NCBI GenBank assembly: GCA_013177825.1
Contig: JABLXX010000012.1
Coordinates: forward strand, 1-52,549
From: Syntrophaceae bacterium
Lineage (GTDB): Bacteria > Desulfobacterota > Syntrophia > Syntrophales > PHBD01
Direction: 5' to 3'
DNA: 52,549 bases
Part shown: one piece after another, positions 25,536-33,391 of the stretch
Layout: each line of letters opens with the position of its first letter
Numbering within the stretch: position 1 is the first letter of the stretch
The notes under the pieces: generated by a model
The model's input: only the letters and a program-made list of their open reading frames with translations
Databases searched by the model: none
What the model was told of the DNA's origin: nothing
Translations under genes and position numbers: made by a program

Positions 25536-26681
25536 ATGAACTTCAATTTTACCAAGGAACAGGAGCTGATTCAGAGGAGCACCCGGGAGTTTGCCGTAAA
25601 GAACATCGAGCCGATCGCAGAGCAGATCGACCAGACCAACGAGGTACCGGAGAATGTCCTCAGGGGGCTGGCCGATCTGGACGTCTTCGGCCTGTCCTTC
25701 CCGGAAGAGTATGACGGGGCGGGGGCCGACAAGGAAAGCTTCGTGATCGTGATCGAGCAGCTTGCCCGGGTCTCCCAGGGCGTGTCCATGATCGTCTCGG
25801 CCGGCACGGTCGCCCTGGAAACCATCCACTACCTGGGCAGCGGAGACCAGAAGCGGCGGTTCCTGCCGCCCTGCTGCCGGGGCGAACAGATCTCCTCTTT
25901 TGCCTTCACCGAGCCGGGCACCGGGTCGGATCCCAAGCAGCTCACCACCACCTACACCGCCGACGGCGACCACTACGTGCTCAACGGAACGAAGCGCTTC
26001 ATCTCCAACGCCAATTTCAAGGGTCCCATGGTGGTTTTTGCGAAGGAGAGCGAGACCGGCAAGGTGTCGGCCTTCATCGGCGAGAAGTGGATCGACGGCT
26101 ATTCCATCTCGGAGCCCTGGAAGAAGCTCGGCCTGCACGGCGGGCCGCTGCTGGACGTGTACCTCAAGGAATACCGCATTCCCCGGGAAAACCTCCTGGG
26201 CGAGGCCGGGCAGGGGTTCGACATCCTTCAGACCGGCATTGCCTTCGGCAAGCTCGGTTCGGGAGCGTGCTCCCTGGGCGGGATTCTGTCCGCCTACGAC
26301 GAGGGCCTGAAGTACGCCACGGAGAAGCTGCACCGCGGGGCGCCCATCGCCAAGTTCCAGACCGTGCAGATGGCCATCGCCCAGCTGGTCATGCTCTACG
26401 ACCAGACGCGGTGGATCTGCTACCGCCTGGGACAGCTGGCCAACAATCCCAAGGACATCGTCAACTACCGCAAGGAGGCCGCCCTGGCCAAGGCCGTCGC
26501 CGGCACGAACCACGTGGAGGCGGCCCGGGTCATGATGGACATCCACGGCTCCTATGGCCTCATGATGGACTACAAGGCGCAGCGCATCTATCGGGACGCC
26601 ATCATGATGAAGGAAGTCGAAGGCGTGACCGACCTGCAGAAGATCGTCGTGGCCGGCACCATCCTGGCCGGCATGCGTTAA
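25536..26681 (+). CDS. Acyl-CoA dehydrogenase
   Basis: A 381-residue flavoprotein oxidising an acyl-CoA to the 2-enoyl-CoA. The AFTEPGTGSD FAD/substrate motif and the FISNA strand are present. RIYRDAIMMKEVEGVTDLQK places the catalytic Glu at about residue 362 (the usual Y-E-G-T site reads V-E-G-V). It should pass electrons to an ETF, and ETF genes follow immediately, but both are damaged. A clear AAGGAGAACGAG ribosome site is present. Third gene of the ligase operon. Confidence 0.92.
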   Translation: MNFNFTKEQELIQRSTREFAVKNIEPIAEQIDQTNEVPENVLRGLADLDVFGLSFPEEYDGAGADKESFVIVIEQLARVSQGVSMIVSAGTVALETIHYLGSGDQKRRFLPPCCRGEQISSFAFTEPGTGSDPKQLTTTYTADGDHYVLNGTKRFISNANFKGPMVVFAKESETGKVSAFIGEKWIDGYSISEPWKKLGLHGGPLLDVYLKEYRIPRENLLGEAGQGFDILQTGIAFGKLGSGACSLGGILSAYDEGLKYATEKLHRGAPIAKFQTVQMAIAQLVMLYDQTRWICYRLGQLANNPKDIVNYRKEAALAKAVAGTNHVEAARVMMDIHGSYGLMMDYKAQRIYRDAIMMKEVEGVTDLQKIVVAGTILAGMR

Positions 26682-26791
26682 CCGGAGGTTGTGCGGCCGG
26701 TCCGGCTCCCGGCGGAGGCCGGCGTGCAATACCGGTTCGGATGAAGGACGGCGAAGGGATAAGGTATGAACACACAAGGAGACGACCGATC

Positions 26792-27151
26792 ATGAATATC
26801 GTTGTAGCCATGAAACAGGTGCCGGACCTGAAGCAGATCCGCATCCGGAACCGTGAACCCGTGCTGGAAGACGTTCCGCTGACCTTCGGCGACATCGGGC
26901 TGCCTGCCGTGGTCGGCATGCTGGCCGACATCAACGAGCCGAGCATCCCCAGCGTGACCAGAATCCTGAAGGCGGGCCGAAAGCCCAAAACGCTTTACGG
27001 CCGGGACGCGTTTTCCGGAGAAGCGGTCGCTCCCTCACCGGTCAGGACCCTGGGCAACCTGGCGCCGGAGCAGGATCGAAAGCGCATCGTCGTCAAGGAC
27101 GTGCCGGAACTGATTGCCGCCCTTAAGGCGGAAGGCCGCATCGGGAGGTGA
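26792..27151 (+). pseudogene. ETF beta subunit with large internal in-frame deletion
   Basis: The 119-residue product joins a normal EtfB N-terminus (MNIVVAMKQVPDL to LTFGDI, residues 1-35) directly to a normal EtfB C-terminal region (LPAVVGMLADINEPSIPSVT onward to LGNLAPEQDRK). About 150 residues, the AMP-binding core, are missing while the frame stays open. It keeps a good AGGAGA ribosome site. Its stop overlaps the following etfA fragment. A functional ETF beta is unlikely. Confidence 0.75.
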
Positions 27152-27756
27152 CCGTCGAACGGTCCGGCGGCGAGCTTCGCGCCGTACGCAACACCCTGGG
27201 CGGGGCGACGGAAGCCACGCAGGCCGTCACGAGCGCGAAGAAGGTCGTGACGGTGAGTCCCAAGGCCTATGCGCAGGCGGAGGCCGGTTCGGGCGGTTCC
27301 GTCCGCCCCGTGGCCGTATCGGCGCCGCCGACCCGAATGACCGTCAAAGAAAGCAGAAAACTTGGAAAAGACAACATCGACATCGAGGCGGCCGGGGTCA
27401 TCCTGGCCGTGGGCCAGGGGCTGTCCGACGAAGCCGCGCTGGCCCTGGCGGACGAGGTGGCCCGGGGGCTCGGCGGTGTGCTGGCCTGCTCCAAGCCCGT
27501 GGCGACGGACCGCAAGTGGCTGAGCGAGGAGAGGGTCATCGGTCTGTCCGGCAAGCTCTGCAGACCAGAACTCGCCCTGGTCATGGGCATTTCGGGCCAG
27601 GTGCAGTTCACCGTGGGCATCCGGGACGCCAAGACCATCGTGGCCGTGAATACCGATGAAAACGCCCCGATGTGTCAGATGAGCGACTACATCCTCGTCT
27701 CGGACCTGAAGGAGGTACTGTGTCAGCTCAAGGAAGCGATTGGCAAGGGTCTTTAA
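27148..27756 (+). pseudogene. ETF alpha subunit lacking its N-terminal domain
   Basis: The 202-residue frame opens at a GTG overlapping the etfB stop and enters EtfA in mid-protein (LRAVRNTLGGATEATQAV). The FAD-binding domain II is well kept: GVILAVGQGLSD, SGKLCRPELALVMGISGQVQ, and IVAVNTDENAPM. About 110-125 N-terminal residues are absent compared with usual 310-330 residue proteins. Together with the etfB deletion this suggests loss of an entire ETF dimer interface, unless a lone FAD domain has been kept for another use. Confidence 0.72.
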
Positions 27757-27963
27757 CTGCACCGCCGCCATCAAGGCAGGTGTCAAGGGAAAAGCCGGTA
27801 TCCGGATGGATTCGTGTACAGAATGCAAAATATGGCTAATTGCTTTGGAATGCCGGTGGATAATAGGGTATGATCCGTCCCGCGACATCACGGCTGTTCC
27901 GATGTTCGTCGAAACAAATCAAATGGTTGCTGATGTTGGATTCTTTGCAAAAGAGAGGCGTCC

Positions 27964-29862
27964 GTGCGACCAGCGCATTTCCCGTCCGAGGAGAAGCAGC
28001 GGTTCATCGCAGAATCGTTAAAAGAGGCCGGGCAGACCGGCCTGGACTGCGGCCTGAGAAACGTTCCGGCCTCCGCCAATGCAATCTATTCAACAGCGGA
28101 CATATTCTACTGTCTCGAAGAGCTCCTGAAGCAGAGCGTACCGGCCGATCTGCCGTTCAATCTCATCGCCACCGACGCCCACGGCACCGTCCTGACCGTG
28201 ATCGGCGCCCAGGGGGCGACGCAGAAGCGGATCCAGCGGGTGGAATCCCTCTCTCTTGATCTGTGCGGCACCAACGCCTTCGGCCTTGCCCTCCGGCACG
28301 GCGTTCCGTTTACGACCCGGGGAGAGGAAAACTACCTGGCCCTGTTCCGGGACAGGCACTTCTTTGCCGCACCCGTCAAGTGCGACGACCGGATCGATGC
28401 CGCCATCGGGTACATCAGCCCGCTCGAAGGCGATTTCGGCACGACGCAGGAGTGGATGGAGCGATTTATCCTGCTGATGGCCGCCAACGCCTCCCAGGAG
28501 ATCGAGTCGCGGCGGGAACACTCCGAACTGTGGGTCCTCAGGGCCTATATCGAGCGCCTCAGCGACGAGAAGGCCATCTTCGCCGTGGGACCCAACGGGT
28601 GGATTCTGCATGCCACCCCCGCCGCACAGCGGATGCTTCACATCGCGCTCACCGACACGAGCCGGCGGGATCATCTTGTGGAGACCCTGCTGCCGGAATG
28701 GAACGATTTTCTCCACCGGCAGTCCAAGCAGCTCGCGCGAAAAGAAACGCTCGCAATCAACACCCCCACCATCCAGGCCCGGGCCGAAATCACCGAGGTC
28801 GTTCTGCCGAACAAACGCAACGCCGGCTGGATTGTGGAACTGACTTCCTTCCCGTCGGCGGCACGCACCGGCCTGCGCTACGATTTCCTGTCGCTGATCG
28901 GTGAGAACAGGGAGTTCAGGCGGTGCGTGAACATCGCCAAGGTCGTGGCCGAAAGCTCCTCCACCGTGCTCATCTGCGGCGAGAGCGGCACCGGCAAGGA
29001 GATCTTCGCCCAGGCGATTCATCAGGCCGGTTCGCGAAGGGGGGAGCCCTTCGTCGACATCAACTGTTCGGCCATTCCCAGGGAGCTGATCGAGAGCGAG
29101 CTCTTCGGCTACGAGGCGGGCGCCTTTACCGGGGCACGAGCGAAGGGCATGAAAGGCAAGTTCGTTCAGGCCCAGGGCGGGACCATTCTGCTGGACGAGA
29201 TCGGCGACATGCCCCTGGAAGTCCAGCCCAAGCTGCTCAGGGTCCTGCAGGAGAGGCAGATCACGCCGGTGGGGGGCGGCCGCCCGATCAAGCTCAACAT
29301 CCGGATCATCTCGTCCACCAATGTCAGTCTGGAGGAGCTTGTCCGGCGGGGACGTTTCCGTTCGGATCTTTTCTATCGCCTGAACGTGGTGGAGATCATG
29401 ATTCCACCGCTCCGGGAGCGCCTCGACGACATCCCGATCCTGGTCCCCTTCTTCCTGGAGCGTTTTCGCACGCTGCTGCACAAGGATGTCCGCATCGTCA
29501 GCGACGAGGCCTACGATCTGCTCTGTGCCTATCCCTGGCCGGGAAACGTGCGCGAGCTGGAAAACGTCATCGAGCATGCCGTGCACCTTGCGGAAGGCAT
29601 GATGATCGAAAGGGCGCATCTGCCCGAACCGATCGTCTCCGGCCGCGAGTTGCAGGCCGCAAGACGAAGCTGCTCCGGGAATTTCATCAACACCCTGGAC
29701 GAGGTGGAGAAGAACGAGATCATCGCCGCGCTGAAGCACTACGAAGGCAACATCCGGCAGGCCGCCCAGGCCCTCAAAATCGGCCGCACCACCCTGTACC
29801 GGCGCATCAGTGAATACGGACTCCTGGACGATATCCAGCAGTTCAGGAAAGACCCGATCTGA
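27964..29862 (+). CDS. Sigma-54-dependent activator (AcoR-like: GAF + AAA+ + Fis HTH)
   Basis: A 632-residue enhancer-binding protein. An N-terminal GAF-like/PAS sensor half (about 1-310) is followed by the AAA+ domain with Walker A GESGTGKE, the GAFTGA sigma-54 contact loop and Walker B GGTILLDEIGD. The C-terminal Fis-type HTH (about 580-620) reads EGNIRQAAQALKIGRTTLYRR. It starts at GTG with GAGAGG five bases upstream. It probably controls the upstream acyl-CoA operon, but I found no convincing -24/-12 promoter before 23135. Confidence 0.92.
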   Translation: MRPAHFPSEEKQRFIAESLKEAGQTGLDCGLRNVPASANAIYSTADIFYCLEELLKQSVPADLPFNLIATDAHGTVLTVIGAQGATQKRIQRVESLSLDLCGTNAFGLALRHGVPFTTRGEENYLALFRDRHFFAAPVKCDDRIDAAIGYISPLEGDFGTTQEWMERFILLMAANASQEIESRREHSELWVLRAYIERLSDEKAIFAVGPNGWILHATPAAQRMLHIALTDTSRRDHLVETLLPEWNDFLHRQSKQLARKETLAINTPTIQARAEITEVVLPNKRNAGWIVELTSFPSAARTGLRYDFLSLIGENREFRRCVNIAKVVAESSSTVLICGESGTGKEIFAQAIHQAGSRRGEPFVDINCSAIPRELIESELFGYEAGAFTGARAKGMKGKFVQAQGGTILLDEIGDMPLEVQPKLLRVLQERQITPVGGGRPIKLNIRIISSTNVSLEELVRRGRFRSDLFYRLNVVEIMIPPLRERLDDIPILVPFFLERFRTLLHKDVRIVSDEAYDLLCAYPWPGNVRELENVIEHAVHLAEGMMIERAHLPEPIVSGRELQAARRSCSGNFINTLDEVEKNEIIAALKHYEGNIRQAAQALKIGRTTLYRRISEYGLLDDIQQFRKDPI

Positions 29863-30147
29863 ATGGTGAAGCGGCGGCATGCCTCCCGATGCCTTATAAC
29901 CTGACGCGGGACAATGTCAGCCTGAAAACCGGTTCATTCCCGTAAAACGCACGAAGAACGGGGAGATCCGCGGGATTGCCATGAATAAGCGGTTGACAAC
30001 GGTTCTGAAAAATGGCAAAAGCGGTTCCTTCTTTGAGCATGTCCGGCCGGAGAGGGGGACCCCGAGCGGGACCCGGAACCGTCGGATGATCGGCGCTTCG
30101 GACGGCAGGCATTGAGCGCTTGTTGAAAGCGACCGGAATGACAACAA
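29863..30147. other. Intergenic segment holding an integrase remnant before the tRNA half
   Basis: There is no gene. An 87-base integrase fragment (29942-30028) and GC-rich hairpin sequence fill the gap up to the 5' half of tRNA-Arg. If the native tRNA promoter survives, it should be within the last 100 bases, but I see no strong one. Confidence 0.5.
29942..30028 (+). pseudogene. Fragment of a second tyrosine integrase gene
   Basis: These 87 bases match 48189-48275 of the intact integrase at 79 of 87 positions (counted by eye). Translation in the integrase frame is open and matches codons 218-246: TKNGEIR...MNKRLTTVLKN...KSGS. Flanking sequence has no integrase similarity. It is a truncated relic of a closely related integrase standing just upstream of a tRNA-Arg half, as the living integrase stands upstream of the intact tRNA. 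Confidence 0.85.
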
Positions 30148-30186
30148 GGGCGATTAGCTCAGGTGGATAGAGCGTTGGTCTCCGGA
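30146..30186 (+). repeat. attL: direct repeat of the tRNA-Arg 5' half
   Basis: Identical to 48609-48649. It spans the acceptor 5' strand, D arm and anticodon stem up to the end of the anticodon loop (CTCCGGA). Identity stops exactly after the loop, so strand exchange lies at or before that point. Confidence 0.93.
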
Positions 30187-30211
30187 TTCAATCCGGGCCA
30201 ACGCTTTTTTG
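30172..30211 (+). terminator. Terminator built from the attachment core and element left end
   Basis: GCGTTGG (30172-30178, part of the tRNA core) pairs with CCAACGC (30198-30204), and CCGGAT pairs with ATCCGG inside. Six T residues follow at once. The left arm belongs to the attachment repeat, the right arm to the element. In the integrated state it would stop transcripts entering from the old tRNA promoter. Confidence 0.8.
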
Positions 30212-30314
30212 TTTTGTCGTTTTCGCTATCTATCCATTTTCTTTGGTTTTTCCACTGATTTTTCTCTGTCACAAAACATCACCAAAAAGTACACAAAAGT
30301 CATTTTTCGCCTAC

Positions 30315-30340
30315 CGAGTCACACCAGATTTCACACCAGG
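30315..30340 (+). repeat. Arm-type repeat, left end (paired TCACACCA)
   Basis: Two TCACACCA motifs in tandem (GAGTCACACCA then TTTCACACCAGG). The same 26-base arrangement with two or three mismatches is at 48535-48560 in the right end. A looser pair is at 30393-30410. Such matched sites at both ends are what arm-type integrase binding sites look like. Confidence 0.6.
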
Positions 30341-30447
30341 AAAATGGCTGTATAGAGCGTTGGATGCAGAAGCAGATGCTCGGTCAAATCTGAACACCAT
30401 TTTCACACCACCCCTTCTTATGCCTTGGAATGGATCACAAAATTCTC

Positions 30448-30476
30448 TTGACATTGGTGTATGTCATAAGTATAGA
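30448..30476 (+). promoter_or_regulatory. Consensus promoter with TGACAT-N6-ATGTCA operator for the MerR-like gene
   Basis: TTGACA (30448-30453) and TATAGA (30471-30476) with 17-base spacing make a near-consensus sigma-70 promoter. TGACAT/ATGTCA (30449-30466) is a perfect inverted repeat lying between them, the usual place for MerR-family binding. The regulated gene starts at 30524. Confidence 0.65.
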
Positions 30477-30523
30477 TACGACAAAATTAGATTGATGTGG
30501 CATCTTTCATATTGGATTGATTC

Positions 30524-31453
30524 ATGGGCATCACAATCAAAGGAATTGTTCAGGAAATGACGGCCCGCGGTTACAAGGTCACCGCGAGGACAATCCGGCA
30601 CTATCTGGAAATGGGTCTGTTACCGGAGCCAATCAAGAAGGGAACGTACCTCCACGGCGTGTCCCTCATTTTCCCTGAACCTGAAGAAGCTCTTTCGGCG
30701 ATTAGCCGGATTTATGAATTGAAAGCCAAAGGTTATAAACTTGCCGACATTCAGAAAACAATCACCTCCGAAAAATGGGAAAATGCAATCGTTGATCAAC
30801 GCCATAAACTATCAAAATATATTGAGGTAAACGGTAAATATTATCGAGAGATGGATTCTGTTGAAGATCGATATATGCACTTTGTCGATGTTTGGGATGC
30901 TATTCATTCAAAAAGTAGTATTTGGTCAATCCGCAAGTTGGCTCTTCCAAAACTTCCGAGAGAAGTCATTGTTGGATTGGAGGAAAAAGGCATATTCCAG
31001 CCTACTGAGATCTATAAGGGAAAACAATATTATGATAAGCAACACTATTATATACAATTGATCCCCTGTATAGGTCTTGTTAGAGATGACTTTAACATAG
31101 ATTTCTTGGCCTCATTATTTAATCAACATCAGCGCAATTTAGACAAATATGTATATTGGCCTGAAGTCGATAATATCAGATATTCCATAGAGTCAATCAA
31201 TTACATGAAAAGGTCTATGCTGAATTGGTTTGGCTTTTCCCTTTCAGATTATCTCGGGTTTCTTAATAATGTTAATACAAAACGGGATTTCAAAAGATAT
31301 GAAGAAGCCATTCATGACATCTATCCCAATACGGAAGATTTTATTGATAATTTCCTGAAAGGAAATTGCGCTTTCGTCCCTTGGGTTAAAATGTGTAGTG
31401 GATTAGCAAATCTTGATATGTACCTTAATGTGTACCTGAAGAAATTTGACTAA
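30524..31453 (+). CDS. MerR-like HTH regulator with large unknown C-terminal domain
   Basis: A 309-residue protein. Residues 1-75 form a MerR-type winged helix: KGIVQEMTARGYKVTARTIR HYLEMGLLPEP, then a wing and ISRIYELKAKGYKLADIQK. The C-terminal 220 residues are Tyr/Asn/Ile-rich and match nothing I know. The gene is much more AT-rich than the host. A strong promoter with an inverted repeat precedes it, so it is probably the autoregulated master regulator of the element. Confidence 0.7.
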   Translation: MGITIKGIVQEMTARGYKVTARTIRHYLEMGLLPEPIKKGTYLHGVSLIFPEPEEALSAISRIYELKAKGYKLADIQKTITSEKWENAIVDQRHKLSKYIEVNGKYYREMDSVEDRYMHFVDVWDAIHSKSSIWSIRKLALPKLPREVIVGLEEKGIFQPTEIYKGKQYYDKQHYYIQLIPCIGLVRDDFNIDFLASLFNQHQRNLDKYVYWPEVDNIRYSIESINYMKRSMLNWFGFSLSDYLGFLNNVNTKRDFKRYEEAIHDIYPNTEDFIDNFLKGNCAFVPWVKMCSGLANLDMYLNVYLKKFD

Positions 31454-31479
31454 GTAATTGTAGGAATTAGGTGCGGGAA

Positions 31480-31650
31480 ATGAATCAAATAGACAAGCAA
31501 TTATTAATAACGGAATGCATTGAAGAAGACAAGATCATCTTGTCTGAGTCGGGCAAATTCCCTAAAAAGCTAATAATTATAGGAAAAGGGAAAAAGAGCG
31601 AATATCGGCTTACAAGAACACAAGCCGGTAAGTATCAACTGAACAAGTAA
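31480..31650 (+). CDS. Small hypothetical protein
   Basis: A 56-residue frame from ATG at 31480 to TAA at 31650 (MNQIDKQLLITEC to GKYQLNK). It is Lys/Ile-rich, with a short possible beta hairpin in KKLIIIGKGKKSEYRL. It lies 26 bases after the MerR-like gene and just before a strong terminator at 31701, so it may be the second gene of that transcript. The weak ribosome site and the size keep confidence low. Confidence 0.45.
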   Translation: MNQIDKQLLITECIEEDKIILSESGKFPKKLIIIGKGKKSEYRLTRTQAGKYQLNK

Positions 31651-31700
31651 ATAAATCGGCAAGCCAGCCAAGGCGAATCTGTTCTAACCGGCAGCCAGCC

Positions 31701-31750
31701 AGCCGAAATGCCCCATCTCAAAGTATGGGGGGTTTCGGCTTTTTGTTTTT
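31701..31750 (+). terminator. Rho-independent terminator after the regulator gene
   Basis: AGCCGAAA and CCCCAT pair with ATGGGG and TTTCGGCT to give a long stem, followed by TTTTTGTTTTT. It separates the regulator transcript from the replication module. Confidence 0.85.
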
Positions 31751-31761
31751 CTGGGGGTGGC

Positions 31762-31983
31762 ATGAACAACGGGAAGATCGTGTTGTGGAACATTCAACAG
31801 ACGTCTGCATTCCTAGATCGTTCTCCGGGGGCAGTCCGAAATTTGGTCCTCCGAAGAGGAATCCCGTTCAGGAAGGTCGGCGGAAGGCTGATGTTCGTTG
31901 AGGACGAAATCATTTCATGGGTCCAGGACTCACCCGGGATAACCGCCGCAGAATTGAAAGCGAGAAGGGAGCGACGTCAATGA
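31762..31983 (+). CDS. Excisionase-like HTH protein (HTH_17 type)
   Basis: A 73-residue protein with a small winged-helix DNA-binding fold: WNIQQTSAFLDRSPGAVRNL, VLRRGIPFRKVGGRLMF, EDEIISWV. This is the MerR-like excisionase/AlpA pattern (HTH, basic wing, final short helix). ATG at 31762 with GGGGGTGG just before. The stop overlaps the next gene (ATGA). It could serve as the element's directionality factor or as a regulator of replication. Confidence 0.75.
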   Translation: MNNGKIVLWNIQQTSAFLDRSPGAVRNLVLRRGIPFRKVGGRLMFVEDEIISWVQDSPGITAAELKARRERRQ

Positions 31984-32201
31984 GCAGGAAGAATCGAATG
32001 CAGGGGAAGAACCATGACGACAGCCTGGGCATTTACCTATCCTTCAGTCGGTCGGGATTCCTACGCGGGGTCTTCTTCTATTCCAACACAGATCTCGAGC
32101 ACCAAACCTTGGAAAAGGCCCTGTGCCGCCTGACCAAGCAGGATCACTTCGGGTGGATCCGACGACTCTTCAAGAGGGAGGGAGGAGAAAGCCATGTTTA
32201 A
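31980..32201 (+). CDS. Small hypothetical protein of the replication module
   Basis: A 73-residue basic protein (SRKNRMQGKNHDDSLGIYLS and a C-terminal KREGGE tail). It is coupled by ATGA overlap to the HTH gene and overlaps the next gene by eight bases. No motif recognised. The tight packing supports its reality. Confidence 0.6.
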   Translation: MSRKNRMQGKNHDDSLGIYLSFSRSGFLRGVFFYSNTDLEHQTLEKALCRLTKQDHFGWIRRLFKREGGESHV

Positions 32202-32394
32202 ACCGAACCGGAAGTTCAGGCGGGATTACGACCGCATGTTCAAAAAGGATCCCCAGGCCGCGAACATGCTCCTGATGTTGTGTGAGCTTGCCAATGAGAA
32301 TGGAGAGGTTGTCATGGACGGACCATGTCCGGAAGAGGAGATCGCACGTCTCATGTCGGTCAGATTTCCTAATCCCAGGAGGTACAGTCTGTGA
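32194..32394 (+). CDS. Small hypothetical protein of the replication module
   Basis: A 66-residue protein (MFKPNRKFRRDYDRMFKKDP to NPRRYSL). It has a basic N-terminal half, then a helix-rich acidic part ANMLLMLCELANENG that looks like a winged-helix or cap fragment common in phage replication operons. A GGAGGAGAAAG ribosome site lies inside the preceding gene. Overlaps both neighbours by 4-8 bases. Confidence 0.65.
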   Translation: MFKPNRKFRRDYDRMFKKDPQAANMLLMLCELANENGEVVMDGPCPEEEIARLMSVRFPNPRRYSL

Positions 32395-33074
32395 ACCGGG
32401 GCTATGTCCGCCTGTGGCGTAAGTCCCTCGATGCAGGCTGGATCAGGAACCACAAGCTATGGGCCTTCTGGACGTGGTGCCTTCTGAAGGCATCCCACAA
32501 GGAGTTCGACGCCATTGTGGGCTTGCAGGTCGTCCACCTGATGCCGGGTCAGTTCATCTTCGGATTGAAGAAAGCATCGATGGAAACGGGGCTCAGCATA
32601 CAGGAAATCCGCACTATTATTGACTTCCTGAAGAGGACCGAAAATTTAACAATCAAATCAACAAACAAATATTCGATAATTACCATTATAAATTGGAATA
32701 CTTACCAATCTGACATCCTTGAAAGCAACACGCAAAGCAACAAACCACTAACAAACAAAGAACAACATACAAACACAAAAGAAGTAAAATCTTTTTCGTC
32801 GGACTCTGCCGAGCTCCGACTTGCAGAGCTTCTTCACCAGAAAATTCTTTCCCTACTTCCCGGTTTTAAACAGCCAGACCTTCAGCGATGGGCCAGGGAC
32901 ATCGACATGATGATCCGCGTCGACAACCGGAGCCCCGAAGACATCAGGCGTGTCATCGAATGGTGCCGGTCAGATCCCTTCTGGCAAAAGAACATTCTCT
33001 CAACAAGCAAGCTGCGGAAACAATTCGATCAGCTGCGGGCGAAGATGCCTGAAGAGAACAGGGCCTCATGGTGA
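32391..33074 (+). CDS. Phage-type replication initiator-like protein (winged helix N-terminus)
   Basis: The 227-residue protein starts at a GTG overlapping the upstream stop. The N-terminal half (GYVRLWRKSLDAGWIRNHKLWAFWTWCLLKA...) is the winged-helix pattern of phage replisome organisers. A low-complexity Asn/Thr/Gln/Lys linker (about 100-130) follows. The C-terminal helical part (EDIRRVIEWCRSDPFWQKNI) resembles the DnaD/DnaT-like helicase-loader region. The linker DNA (32645-32790) is strikingly A/C-rich. It precedes a DnaB-like ATPase gene, as expected for an initiator plus helicase pair. Confidence 0.65.
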   Translation: MNRGYVRLWRKSLDAGWIRNHKLWAFWTWCLLKASHKEFDAIVGLQVVHLMPGQFIFGLKKASMETGLSIQEIRTIIDFLKRTENLTIKSTNKYSIITIINWNTYQSDILESNTQSNKPLTNKEQHTNTKEVKSFSSDSAELRLAELLHQKILSLLPGFKQPDLQRWARDIDMMIRVDNRSPEDIRRVIEWCRSDPFWQKNILSTSKLRKQFDQLRAKMPEENRASW

Positions 33075-33391
33075 TGCTGACCGCCCAGGAATGGAAAGAC
33101 GTCGAAAGATACGACCGCATGACAGCGGCAAAGGTGCAGGAACACCAGAAGCCGGAGGACATTGATCCCGTCGCCCTGCACTATACGCTGATGATTAAGA
33201 GTCACATGGAGGAGATCACTTTCCAGGCGGCAGAGATCGGGGCCCTGTCACGGATCAAGACAGCGTTCCGCAAGGAAGGCCGGATCATTCAGTTTTGCGA
33301 TTATTTCATCCGTATCGCGGATGCCATGATGGAGGACGCATCAAATGCAGTCGAGAAGATCAGAGCCGAGAAAAAATCTTGCCGAGTATGA
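33068..33391 (+). CDS. Hypothetical protein between initiator and DnaB-like ATPase
   Basis: A 107-residue helical protein (MVMLTAQEWKDVERYDRMTA...). The start may be 33068 or 33074, both overlapping the initiator stop. It overlaps the next gene by 47 bases, an arrangement typical of phage operons. No motif recognised; the position suggests a replication accessory role. Confidence 0.65.
   Translation: MVMLTAQEWKDVERYDRMTAAKVQEHQKPEDIDPVALHYTLMIKSHMEEITFQAAEIGALSRIKTAFRKEGRIIQFCDYFIRIADAMMEDASNAVEKIRAEKKSCRV

Larger units (their letters stand above)
18398..30145. mobile_element. Putative older island integrated at the same tRNA-Arg locus
   Basis: The left border is the decayed attL-like segment (18398-18610). 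The right border is an integrase fragment (29942-30028) followed by a tRNA-Arg 5' half (30148), the same order (integrase then tRNA) as at the right end of the intact element. The interval carries catabolic genes and regulators, with remnants of a CoA-transferase and deleted ETF genes. No intact integrase remains. The reading as an island is an inference from the two borders. Confidence 0.5.
30187..30523. other. Left arm of the element: integrase-binding-type repeats and regulator promoter
   Basis: Gene-free. It contains the terminator right arm, paired CACACCA repeats at 30315-30340 and 30393-30410, a 12-base copy of the core (30352-30363) and the promoter/operator at 30448-30476. Confidence 0.6.

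Noticed and set aside
28090-29880. 596-codon minus-strand open frame
   Set aside because: Antisense to the sigma-54 activator gene.
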